Of a stretch of 64,000 nt of DNA, positions 12,226 to 23,044 are shown piece after piece (within the stretch, counting starts at the first letter, position 1; every line of letters starts with the position of its first letter). The position numbers and the translations under genes are program-made. The stretch comes from Podaxis mareebaensis. Its lineage: Eukaryota; Basidiomycota; Agaricomycetes; Agaricales; Agaricaceae. The stretch is from contig JAEUWP010000130.1 of NCBI GenBank assembly GCA_018524725.1, positions 62,001 through 126,000 on the forward strand, in the 5' to 3' direction. The notes below the pieces were generated by a model that was not told the origin of the DNA, did not search any database, and saw only the letters and a list, made by a program, of their open reading frames with translations.

Positions 12226-12775
12226 ATCGAATTCACTTTCAGAGCGTTTTCGGTGTAAACGAGAATCAGATAGGCAGCGGCCTAACCCCTCGCGGAACAA
12301 GAACGCGAGAAAAGACAGCACTATCAAATGAGAAATCTGATGCCGTCTTTTCTTTGACCTCGCCGCAGTGGGGTCGAGAAGTTTTCGAAGTTTTCGAGAG
12401 ATTCACTTTTCTCAGACTCCTTGGGACGCACTTGTATCCCCGTCCGTTTACTTTCCCCAATACCTGGTCCCAGACTCTCACCTATCACTACCTGTGATCT
12501 GCTATTCTTAACCTTCTTTCCAACTCCGTGGGTGTGAAGACGCATTCTTCAAGCCTATCACAAGGGACCCTCGCACGGCAGTGCTTCCTCCCCTGAGAAG
12601 AAAATTACCAACGCAGGAACAGACCTATTTTCGCTTCATGATTCCCATTAACTTGGTATCATGCAACCTACTTTCCATGGGTCCTGTCGTCGGCCATCTT
12701 GCTCCTGCTTGGTGCTCATGCGTCTACGACGGGGCTGATAGTCACGAGAACGACTAAGCCAAGCTCAAAACCTCA
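12226..12775. other. Spacer: upstream region of glyoxal oxidase 1
   Basis: Non-coding. It holds the 3' end of the oxygenase gene and the promoter of glyoxal oxidase 1, whose TATA box begins at 12776. Confidence 0.45.
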
Positions 12776-12782
12776 TATAAAA
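12776..12782 (+). promoter_or_regulatory. TATA box of glyoxal oxidase copy 1
   Basis: TATAAAA lies about 60 bp before the ATG, in the context CAAAACCTCATATAAAAGG. This resembles the TATA context of the three minus-strand copies (CAAGATTCATATAAAAAGG, CAAAATTCGTATAAAAGAG). Confidence 0.7.
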
Positions 12783-12839
12783 GGGTTGTTGCCGTGAAGT
12801 TTGCTGCAGAACTCGCGCGTTCTAGTCCACCTTTTCGGT

Positions 12840-14924
12840 ATGGTCACGAACATACGTCTCTCTGCATTACTTGTATCTCTTCTGGCTGTGCGTTCAACTA
12901 CAGCTGCCGGACGTGGGTGGCACTTCGTGCAGAATGGCACAACCGGCATTGTCGCGCTTGAGTCTATTATCGTCTCTGATACGCTAGCTATTTTCTTTGA
13001 TCGGGCCACGAACGATCCCTTGGAAGTCGATGGTCATCCTGCCTGGGGTGCACTCTATAACTTGGAGACGAACACCGCATCCCCACTTACCCCTAAAACG
13101 GACAGCTTCTGTGCATCTGGAGGATTCCTGAGTAACGGGACCATGGTGAATCGCGTTCAGTGATCAGACCCTGTAGTTTTAACTCTTGCATGATAGGTCA
13201 GTGTTGGCGGACACATTCCCGTTATCCCTGAGGCTCAGGATGGTCGTATGGGCGTGAGGATCTGGGAGCCTTGTGATGACCCCAATGGCGTCGGCTGTAC
13301 GCTGTTTGAAGACCCAGAGACGCATCATCTCGCAGAAACTAGATGGTACCCCTCTAGTCTGAGGGTCTTTGATGGCTCTTTGGTAGGTTTATTGCGTCTT
13401 TGCCAGCTTACCTTCACTGATGATCCTGAGCAAGATGGTGGTTGGAGGGATACATGAGGGTACCCCATTTTACAACACCGATCCCGTCAACAACATCGAG
13501 TTTTTCCCTCCGAAAGACGGCGGTATCCCCAGGCCAATGGATTTCCTTGCGCGAACGCTTCCCGCGAACCTGTTTCCTCGGTATGCACCGCTATCATTCA
13601 TCTTTATTCGATGACTAACTTTTCGCCAATTAGAGCCCTGGCCCTTCCAGATGGCAAAATCTTCATAGCTGCCAATAACCAATCGATCATCTACGACATG
13701 GAGACTGACACTGAGACCAGATTACCCGACATTCCCAATGGTGTCCGTGTTACCAACCCCCTTGACGGTACGGCTACGCTTCTGCCTCTTCACCCACCAC
13801 ACTATATTCCTGAGGTCCTTGTCTGCGGCGGTACCAACACGAGTGATCAGATCCCGGAAGGAGAGCTCTCATCGCAGACGCCAGCTTCGGATCAGTGCAG
13901 TCGTATGACCTTGACGCCAGAAGGTATTCGAAGAGGCTGGGAGATTGAGAGGATGTTGGAGCCTAGGATGATGCCGGAGATGATCTTGATGCCAAATGGA
14001 CAGGTCCTAATTATTAATGGAGCGCAGACAGGGTATGCTGCCCTTGGTACTGTGAAGGATCCTGTCGGTAATTTCTCGAATGCGGATCATCCTGCGTGGG
14101 TTTGCTGTTCTTGTGGATGGAAGCACTTGTGCTGATGAACTATAGATTCACGCCTTCACTATATACTCCTGATGCACCCCTCGGGAAGCGCATAAGCAAT
14201 AAAGGACTACCGACCACAGATATTGCCCGGGTATATCACTCAACTGCAACCTTGACGCAGAAAGGGTTTGTCGCGTAGTTTTCTGAGTACTGCTTCAATT
14301 CTGACCAGAACTTAGGAACATCATGATTGCAGGCTCCAATCCCAATGGCAGAGTTGTAAATGGAACCAAATTCCACAGGTATGGATATGAATTCGCAACA
14401 TACACCGGTCATGCTTACATGGGTCTAGTGAATTCCGCGTAGAATATCTAAATCCACCGTACATGACCGTGGATAGACCTCAATTGTCCAACGTTCCTAA
14501 ACAGATAGCTTTCAACACCAAGTTCCATGTGGATATATCCATTCCGACGCATCTTCGCAGGGGGGAGATCAAAGGTGACCTTACTCTTGTTTCATGAAAG
14601 ACGTAGGCTGACTCATCTCCCATAGTTGCCTTGATTGACCTCGGGTTTTCATCTCATGCATTCCACTCAAGCTCTCTTCTCGTTTTCATGGAGGCACAGC
14701 TTTCGAAGAATGGGAGGACGTTGACGATTACCAGTCCGCCGAATAACCGTGTCTATCCTCCTGGACCAGGTATGTGAACGTGTCCTCCGTTGGGAAAACC
14801 GCGTGTTAATGTTCTTCAAGGTTACATCTTTGTAACGATCAATGATGTTACGAGCCCAGGTGTAAGGGTCTTGATGGGCAATGGCCTTCCACCGCCGGTT
14901 GAGGACCAAGGTGTCAGGCTTTGA
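12840..14924 (+). CDS. Glyoxal oxidase-like copper radical oxidase, copy 1
   Basis: This is a secreted copper radical oxidase (CAZy AA5_1 type), which oxidises small aldehydes such as glyoxal and methylglyoxal and gives H2O2 for lignin-degrading peroxidases. A signal peptide ([23 protein letters not shown]) precedes mature [10 protein letters not shown]. The Cys of the Tyr-Cys radical cofactor is in [12 protein letters not shown]. The cross-linked Tyr is in [15 protein letters not shown]. The axial Tyr and first His ligand are in [11 protein letters not shown]. The second His is in [10 protein letters not shown]. The C-terminal DUF1929 domain ends [19 protein letters not shown]. Several short introns are needed (after SNGTM, DGSL, LFPR, DHPA and TQKG, plus later ones). 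Each restores sequence shared by the paralogues. It is the only copy on the plus strand and lies 11 kb from the others. The start is fixed by alignment with the paralogues. Confidence 0.93.
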
Positions 14925-15142
14925 GTATCCTTTTTGTCAAGATGGTGATGATGTAATAAACGAGTTCGCTGGTGTTTTATGTTAAGCTTGGGTACTTCCG
15001 AGCACTGGCGCGCGGCAAGACTTGGAGCAGGTGCTGCGGTGTTGTCTGTCCCTGGCTTCGGCGTGTGAAATGAGGATGCTATCCCAAGTTCACGATCGCC
15101 CATCACAAACTCTCGTAATTTTGTCCTTGCTCCAACACCCAG

Positions 15143-16370
15143 ATGGCACGGAACCTGCCTCCACACACTACCGTGACATATAAGAAGATCGGAGACCAAG
15201 ATGTCTGTTTCGATCTCTATCCACCATCGATCAGCTCGACACCCGCATTCGGCGGAACAATATTCGTGCCTGCGGTAGTCTATTTTCATGCTGGAGGCTT
15301 GACTGTCGGGAGCCGAAAGAGTTGGTTTCCACATTGGTTATATAGTGAGGTGCTCTCGAAGGACATCAGATTGATTGCTGAATCGGTGGTTAGAAAGATC
15401 CGTCGCTTCAGGCTTTGCGTTCTTGTCTGTGGATTATCAGCTCCTACCGCCTGCGACTGGTCACGATATATTATCCGACATACGGGATTTTTTCTCGTAT
15501 ATCCGGAATCCTGAAGCCACCTTCAAGACTGAAGTGGGAAATAGTGAAAGTCGAGTCAAGATTGATGTCAATGCGATTGCGGTGGCTGGCGCGAGCGCTG
15601 GTGGTCTTTGTGCGTATCTTGCTGCGATAGCAATCGACCCGAAGCCGAAGGCCGTGCTGTCTATGTATGGGATGGGTGGAGATTTCTTGGCAAGTATTTC
15701 GATTTCTTGTGTCGTTTATTGAGAGATTCCTGACATTGTGAATAAGATCCCATATTATATGGAGCCGAAACACGAGGTTTTTATTCCAGGACGAGAGATT
15801 CTGGATCCGGAGAAATTCAGAGAATTTGTGTATCCATTTTCGCTACCGGTGACCATCGGCTCCGAGCTTGAGTATTACCCTGATGACCATCCGACCCCTG
15901 GTCTCCCTGCCAATTCACGGATGTACCTTGCAAGGCTGTACTGCCAACTTGGGACGTATCTCGATTATTACACTGGGGAACATGCGCCCAGTCTTAGCAA
16001 GACTCTACGAGACAGAAGAATGCAGGAGGAGTCGTCACCTCCGAGTGGATGCGAAAAACCTCGGCCACCAGAGGAATGGGGAGGGCTACTCATTCCTCCA
16101 CAGCATCGGCTGCTGTTTCCTCAGCTCAGCGTATCACCGGAATGGCCTGAAGTATTCTTGGTGCATGGAACTGATGATTATCAGGTCTATTTATACGAAT
16201 CGCAACATTTGAAGGACTTATTGGAGGCTGCGGGTGTGAAAGTTACCTTGAAGGTGATAGAAGGTAAAGGTCATTCATTTGATTACCATGCGGAGGCGGA
16301 GCACGAGTTTGGGTGGTTATTTAATGAGGTTGAGACGTTTTTGAAGGACAAATTGGGTCGTGGTGCGTAG
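15143..16370 (+). CDS. Alpha/beta-hydrolase fold-3 esterase/lipase-like protein
   Basis: The model has three exons (15143-15344, 15394-15689, 15747-16370) giving 373 codons in frame. HAGGLTVGS supplies the oxyanion-hole HGG-type motif. GASAGGLCAYLA carries the nucleophilic Ser of GxSxG. HGTDDYQVY provides the acidic residue and GKGHSFDYH the catalytic His, so the triad is complete. No signal peptide or membrane segment is evident, so it is probably intracellular. Members of this group hydrolyse esters or detoxify carbamates and xenobiotics; the substrate is unknown. The second intron is best read as GC-AG (15690-15746, 57 nt), because the only in-phase GT alternative leaves a 33-nt intron. 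The gene lies close behind glyoxal oxidase 1 on the same strand. Confidence 0.85.
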
Positions 16371-17403
16371 AAGCATGTTTTAAAATAGCTCAACTAGATT
16401 TTTGATGTATTTCCACAACTGATTCACTCAGTAAGTACACTTGGGTTTAATGAGTTCTAACTTCTATTGATCTCGGGCCGAGAGACTGAATATTCGGCTT
16501 GCCATTAGATTGTTGCTGGTGAACTCGAGATTCCTTTTTAATAAGGTTAAGTGTAACCATAATAAATTATGCAGTAAGTTCATCTTTCCATCAGAAAGTG
16601 ATTGGTGGCATGAAGTACATCAACAAGTAGCCGTGCCCCAGGGAAGCGGGGCGTTTGGAGGCGTTTGGGGAGAGACTTGGTGGTGCCTGGTGATGATTTT
16701 CCTTTATTCTGACGAGTGGGAGCCGGAGGATGGAGACCAATCCCGACGCATGCGGAAAACATGCATTTGGGATATGAAGATCCAAACTTCAGTGCTTGGA
16801 CGGACACTGGGTGTATAGATAAAAGCGTTTGTGGGTGAACCCGTTCGTTGAGTTATATTCAGTTCCACCGCTGGAATGGTTCTCCCTGTCACCCAGTGGG
16901 GTAGGAAAGAAAGCGGTATTCCTTTGTTGGAAGTCCTGACATTAACGGGAATAGGGCCGCCGAAGAACGCGAATGCGGATGTAAAAGAAGAACCACATAT
17001 TCACACAAAAGCGTTCTGTTGCAAGCAAAGTTGGCAAACCCTGGACACCGTCAAGGGATCCGACTTGTATACAAGGGCGGCGCTGACTACGATGTGCTTT
17101 CTCAGACAAATGGCACACGCATGTCTCAAGCATATGGAAAGATCAGATTCAGTCGCGTACACGCAGTTTCAGAACCCCTTTTCGCACTATCGATGGATGT
17201 TGTTTGTAGTTGCTTGGTAAGCTTTGTTTGTAACGCATGGCATAGGAATGGTGTTGTTATGGGGTGTTTGGTCCTGTGCCTTCCATGATTTGTGCCGCTT
17301 TCCAGGATTTGTCTCCCTGACCTCTGCATCTTATTTCTCCTCCCATCACATACTCCCCCGGATTCGCGCCTCCTGGCGAGTTCATTCAACCCTCCCTCAG
17401 GCT
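16371..17403. other. Intergenic spacer
   Basis: About 1 kb between two plus-strand genes. Overlapping short frames on both strands show no family resemblance. Pyrimidine-rich sequence from about 17280 to 17400 probably belongs to the leader of the FYR gene. Confidence 0.4.
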
Positions 17404-20400
17404 ATGAACCTGGCCACCAACAAGGGCGTCCGAGTCGAGTCTTCACCCGTTTCGGTGCCCGGATCACCCTCCGCCTCGCAACCTCAGAATTTAACCAGTG
17501 ATCAAAAGTCGACGGATAAAACTGAGACAAGCAGAGAAATTTCGTTGGAGACAGCTGAGGTATGTAGGCTTCTCCCCTTGCTCCAGTCACGCAAGAGAAA
17601 GTCTTCTCAAGCCACATCTCAGGAACGCCAAGAATCTAATAGTGCGCAACACTCGGGCGAATATGGCGTCGATACGCGACAAGGAATTGTGTGAGTTCAT
17701 AGGCGCTTTCTGGAAGTGATACAGGACCTTGATAGTAATTTCTCCATCCCCCAGCCTTTCCCATTCCAACGATATTGTTTCATCCGTTGAGTTCCGTCCT
17801 GGAGTGGACGGATCCCTGACAGTGACGGATACTGCTCAAGCAAACGGCAAACCTGCTTCTGAACAGGCTTCTATCAGTGCGAAGGAAGGCCAAACGCGTG
17901 AGTTTTCTGGAATAATCGGAATAATCGTCTATTGAAACTGGCAACGAACCTTCTCGAGATCACAAAATAGACCTGACGCCTACCTTGCCTATTGTCCAGC
18001 ACCACTTTCAACAGGAAGCCAAGGAACCGCCAGAAGACCTTTCGAGTCAGCCCGCAAATATAGCGCTGTCCAACAATTGTCAGGCGGAAGTCCTCACCGA
18101 TCGTTTCTCTTCGCATACTCCTCCACCACCCATTGGCAGCTCCCCACGCGTTAACGGCAATTCCGTCCTGGAGACTCCTCCATTAGCTGTAGGCATTTTA
18201 TTAACGCCTTGTCCAAACACTACATTAACTTGTCTCCCGTAGGCTTCAACTGTCACCGCTTCCGTTGTTCCTTCCACCTCACTGATTCCTACTGCGTCTC
18301 CATGCTCCGAGGATTCTCAAGCAGCGTCTTCCGACGGCAAGGATGCTATGGCAGTCGATAGCAATGAAGCTATGACTTCAAATGGTAGCGCAGTCGATGA
18401 TACTGAACCTTTATCTAAACGAACTAGGTCCAGGCAAAAGCGCCTGCCGGATCCTTTGTCCAAAGAACCTTCAAAGCGAGCTCGAACAACTTCCAACCCC
18501 TCTACAAGCTCGGCAGTATTGTCCCCACCACCAGAAAAGAGCTTGAATAATGGCTCTAACGACAACGGAGGTACGGTTCTTGATTTCCATCCTGGCCTCT
18601 TTCGTTCTAACTGTTCTGTAGGCCGTGTACTAGACGTTGAAATGCACGATCCACCACCTGACAAGGCGGCTACGACTTCTGGTAGTGTGTCGACGAATTC
18701 CGGAAAGCACTCTTCCTCTTCATCCACAACCAAAGCTCCACAGGTGCAAGACTCTGCTGCTCCTCCTTCAGAGCCCCAGGCAGCGACATCCGAAGCTATC
18801 ACGATCAACACAAACATGGATTCTAATCTGGACCCAGCACTTGCCGTCGCATCTACTCAGCCTCTACCTTTACAATCCACCCCCACATCTCCCTCACCTT
18901 CCAATGAACCCCTGAGCCTATTGAGAACCGCCGAGGATAAAGCAACCGCAGAAGCATCTTCGTCAGGATCCGCGGAACAGACCACACACACGACTCCGAG
19001 TCCTACCTCAACATCTAGCCTTGCTAAAAACCCATATATTGGGCTAAGCACTGCTTTTTTAAAGGGAGCGTCAAGCTCTGGTTCGACCGGCTACAATCCC
19101 TACGCTCTATATTATGGCCCTGGAACGCCAATTACGCCTCACACGCCGACATACGCGTATCCTTATCTCTATCATCTTCACAGTCCTATTTCGGCGCAAG
19201 CTATCTATCCGACAAGCCCCAGTTTCGCTCCTTCCCCTACCACCCAAAAATCCCCCTCTGCTCCGAGTCCTAGCACCGGTGAACCTCAGCGGCAGAAGCC
19301 CAAGCGACTGAAGGCCCATACAGTAACGAGTGGCAATCACAATATCCCTATTGTTCCGCGGGATAAGAAGGGGAAACCCATGCTTCCCTTGAATGTGGGC
19401 ATTATGACGGTCATTAATCTTGGTGAAGTGTGTATGAGGGAACATTTCCATACGGAACGTTATATATTTCCTGTAGGGTATGAAGTTACGAGGTGAATAA
19501 CTTCTTTTACTTCCATGATCGAGCCACTGACTAGTCTCTAGACGATATTTATCGACGGTGGATCCCACTGTCGAGGTCGTTTATCACTGCACCATCCTTG
19601 ACGGCGGTGACGGCCCCAAGTTTCAAATCGTACCTTCAGATGCACCAGACAGGACCGTAATAGCGGGCACCGCAACCGGCGCCTGGTCGAGTATCGTCAA
19701 ACAAGCCAACGCCATTCGAAATCGCCAACATTCAAACTCAGTTTCAGGTCCGGATTTTTTTGGTCTAGGCCAAAATACGATCAAACATTTGATCCAAGAG
19801 CTGCCAAATGCTGATCGTTTGCGGGATTATGTCTGGCAGAATTTCATTGAGGGAGGGTGCGTGTCCTTGATATCTATTACAATGAAGCAGGGTTTAATAT
19901 GGGTCACAGCCCTTTGGGTGGTCGACACGCCGCCGTGACGCCAGCCCTTCCTGAAGACTACGACTCTACACTACCAATTGGCGCGTTGTATCCTGAGCGG
20001 GATCGCCCGAAACGGGAAATTAACTCGAGTCCTCGCGGCCTGAACTACTACCCCCAGCATATCATTGCACAGGCCGAGGCTCAAAGGAAACAACAGACAT
20101 CTGCGCAAACTCGTCCGCAAGTTGACCAACAGGCAGCCACGCCTATTCTTAACCATTCACATCCATCTGCGTCAAGTGTAACCACCCTTCCAGCTCTGGA
20201 TACCCGGACTGCGATTTCAAATGGTCACATCAGCGCCCCGCCTCTCAGTCAACAACCCGTTGCTACAACACCTCAACCCCCACCAGTCCCCCAACCACTC
20301 ACCACAGAGACTTCACCGAACCTTCAAGCATCACCAAACACCGTCCCTACCACCATTGCAGGCATCATGAACGCTTATCCTGTCCCCACTGCCAATCCCC

Positions 20401-20438
20401 CGCCCCCTCCTGCGCCAGCTTCGCCGACCTCGTCATGA
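17404..20438 (+). CDS. FYRN/FYRC domain nuclear protein, probable chromatin or transcription regulator
   Basis: A long protein of low-complexity arms around a paired FY-rich domain. The N-terminal two thirds is rich in Ser, Thr and Pro and contains a basic stretch that could act as nuclear localisation signal (KRTRSRQKR). A second basic patch (RQKPKRLKAH) precedes the core. The FYRN part is HFHTERYIFPVGYEVTRRYLS, completed across an intron. The FYRC part reads YHCTILDGGDGPKFQI and GTATGAWSSIVKQANAIR. WQNFIEGG then joins PLGGRHAAVTPALPEDY through a short intron (about 19859-19910). The tail is Gln/Pro-rich. FYR domains occur in MLL/trithorax proteins, TBRG1 and a few fungal regulators and usually mark chromatin factors. 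The N-terminal exons (17404-18350) have several small introns and are less certain than the core. Confidence 0.82.
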
Positions 20439-21119
20439 AAATTTGTGTCAATGGCAATTTGTACAATTAATCACCTCTGTTGCATGTTCCTCTAGCCATC
20501 AAACTCGCTCTCGCATGATGTTTCCCCTGAAACTCGTGAACTTTCAATCATTGTTTCGCCTTTCATGTTTGCAAATTTCCAAGCATTAACTTTTTCCCTC
20601 TCTATCTTGTTCGGACTTGCTCTCTTACTTCTCTCTCAACAATTCTTTGTCGATAAAGCCGTCATATATTTTGACCATCACCCCCCTGAATTTCTTCTCT
20701 CTTCTTTTGGGCTTCGGCTTGCGTTGTTGTAATTCTCTAACATGCCTGGAAGAATATAGGCATCTTACGTCGTGCGTGCGAATGGCGATTTGCAAAGCTT
20801 GTATCGCTGCCCCGTCCACCTAATTTCCGGAAGCGCCTCTGGCAAATCACTTCAAGGGAACCAGGGGGCGAGAAAAAGTCGCGACCAATTAGGTTTGGTT
20901 GGAGGCTTCGGAGGGCTAGAGTAAATGTGCACGAGTGGTTTTCAAGCACACTCACCTCCTGATTGGGGGACGAGTTGTGCAGATGTGCTTGCCCCCGTGG
21001 GGACTTCGGCTGTCGCAAGGTCTGTGCTGGAAACGGAGTAGTATAGGGGGCATACATTCTACGTACACGAGGATCAGGGATATTGGGAGTACGACCAAGT
21101 AGACGAGACATAAATACAA
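20439..21119. other. Convergent spacer with an uncertain short frame
   Basis: The FYR gene and sirtuin gene converge here. A 124-codon frame on the minus strand (20737-21111, starting MSRLLGRTPNIPD) begins 9 bp past the sirtuin stop. It could be a small spliced gene but has no recognised domain. Confidence 0.3.
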
Positions 21120-22593
21120 TTACAGCTTTCCGTCCTTCTTGGTAGTATCTGCCGCTTCTTTAACTTCCTTTGGCGTGTTGGTTGAGGATTCTTTAGGCTG
21201 AGGGATTTGCAAAACGTCGCCTTCGGACTTTGGAGGATCAGCTGCCTCGCTTGAGGACGACTTCTCTTCCGAAGAAATGGCCAGGCTGTGTTCAATTGCC
21301 GAAGTGAGAGTATCAACTTCATCTCTGATCCTCTTAAATTCATCCGCAGAGTCCTCTTCCTCAGCTTCTGCCTTGGCTTTCTCCTCCTTATCCAAGGCAT
21401 CTTCATCCTTCTCTACACTGTCCTCCGTCGTCTTCCACAACTCTTCCAACTCCTCTTCCCATCCTAGTTCCCGGCATAACTCCCGAACCATCTCATCGCA
21501 TTTCCCAAGGAGTAATACGTCATCTGTGCGGCTGGCAAAGTCACCTACGCGTTCGAGGTTGATTAAAACTCGAGGGCAGTCATCTTCAGCAAGTTCGGCG
21601 AGCATAGCGAAGGGATGGACGGTTAGAGATGTGCCCATGACGATGAGGAGGTCGGCTTGTTGGAGAACTGGGATGGAGTTGATAAACGCCGGTGGGAGCT
21701 AACAACGGTTGAAGTGACCTTCACCTTAGCTCGGATGAGGACGAACATACCGATTCTCCAAAGAACACGATATCAGGCTTTACAAGCCCTCTACACCCCT
21801 CGCATCTCGGAATGGTCTTCTCCTTGATATGGACTTTGATCAAATCTTCATCATACGGCGCTTTACAATCGATACATCGCTGCGTAGCGAAACTTCCGTG
21901 CGCTTCGATGATTTTGTCGTCGGGGACTCCAGCGCGGCGTTCGAGGGTGTCGATGTTCTGTGTGAAGCATTTTAGGAGGAGGCCTTTGTCGTGTAGGAGG
22001 CGGATGAAGGAGTGTGCGATTGTTGGCCGGAATTTGCCTGGGTAAAGTTCCTGCGCGAGAGTATAGACTGTAAAGTTGGTGGTGGATTAACATAAGAGGA
22101 TTTGATTATGGGTAAGGTGGGCCTTACATGGGACCGGGTTGCGCCGGAAGAAGTTGATTTCGAAGACGGCTTCCGGGTGAGGGAGGTTCAATCTGGCGAG
22201 GTTTGACTATGTCGCGTGTCAGTGGTTTCCTTAATTACGTTCGAGGGGTATGATCGCTCACATAGAGGCCTATAAACTTGATTATGTCAATCATACGCTG
22301 AGGAAATATGATAGCGTACCTGTTTTTGGTGACCTGAAATCTGGAATACCTGCCGAGGTGCTAACACCTACGCCAACGGGTCAGTTGGGTTATTAAAATT
22401 AGGCCATCCTGGCCCACAGGAATGGACTAACCTGCGCCTAACTGATGCCACACCATGTCAGAAACGTGTGGTTTGCGTCATTATAAAGACGACCTCGTAC
22501 CATCAGGACGATGTTCTTGCATTTGTCGGACTGGATATACTTGGCGAGACCCGAGAGATCTTTACTCTTCAGAACTTTAGGCTTTTGAGCCAT
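21120..22593 (-). CDS. HST2: NAD-dependent protein deacetylase, sirtuin class I (SIRT2/Hst2-like)
   Basis: The enzyme removes acetyl groups from lysines using NAD+. The start [20 protein letters not shown] leads to [22 protein letters not shown], the NAD-binding GAGxSxxxGIPDFR motif. [12 protein letters not shown] and [11 protein letters not shown] follow, the latter with the catalytic His. The zinc ribbon has CIDC and [14 protein letters not shown] and [13 protein letters not shown] complete the core. The C-terminal tail of about 120 residues is highly acidic with Ser and Lys ([17 protein letters not shown]), as in yeast Hst2-type proteins with a regulatory tail. Several short introns are needed, including two around a 10-nt exon (22432-22441). 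Class and length agree with SIRT2/Hst2, which is mainly cytoplasmic. The gene looks intact. Confidence 0.92.
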
Positions 22594-23044
22594 CTTCCGT
22601 TTCCTGTGATTGCCCATACTTCGAGATTTCTTTCACGAGTTGTATAACGAAGACCGGACTATCAGTGTCTCGGTTGTCTGTAAGGTGAGCTGTAGAATGC
22701 TGTAGAGGTGCGAGAGATGATTAGGTCATTCCAATTCTTTATGGGTCCGATTATATTGGAATTGCCGAGCGTCTATTTATAAGGGGGCTCGGTAGCGACC
22801 GTTTATGACTTAACAAAAACCTGGCTTCGACACCCAGACGAGATGTAGAAATAATGAAAACGACTTCTTTCCCCGTTCATTGTCAAGGTGCTTAATGGTG
22901 CATCATGCATGATGAGTGATAGAAAACAAGTTGGTTAGAAACGTTACCACCGATAATACCCCAAAGAAATTCAAAAAACATAGTTTAAATTCCGAGAAGA
23001 CCTGTGGGGGCTGCCAAGAGCCATGAACCAGAAAACAGACACCT
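22594..23044. other. Spacer with sirtuin promoter
   Basis: Between the 3' end of S28 peptidase 1 and the 5' end of the sirtuin gene. A TATA-like TATTTATAA occurs near 22770. No gene seen. Confidence 0.4.

Noticed and set aside
18317..18817. 166-codon minus-strand frame inside the FYR gene
   Set aside because: Antisense shadow of a low-complexity Ser/Thr/Pro coding exon.
20737..21111. 124-codon frame on the minus strand just past the sirtuin stop
   Set aside because: Could be a small spliced gene, but no family, promoter or convincing splice pattern was seen.
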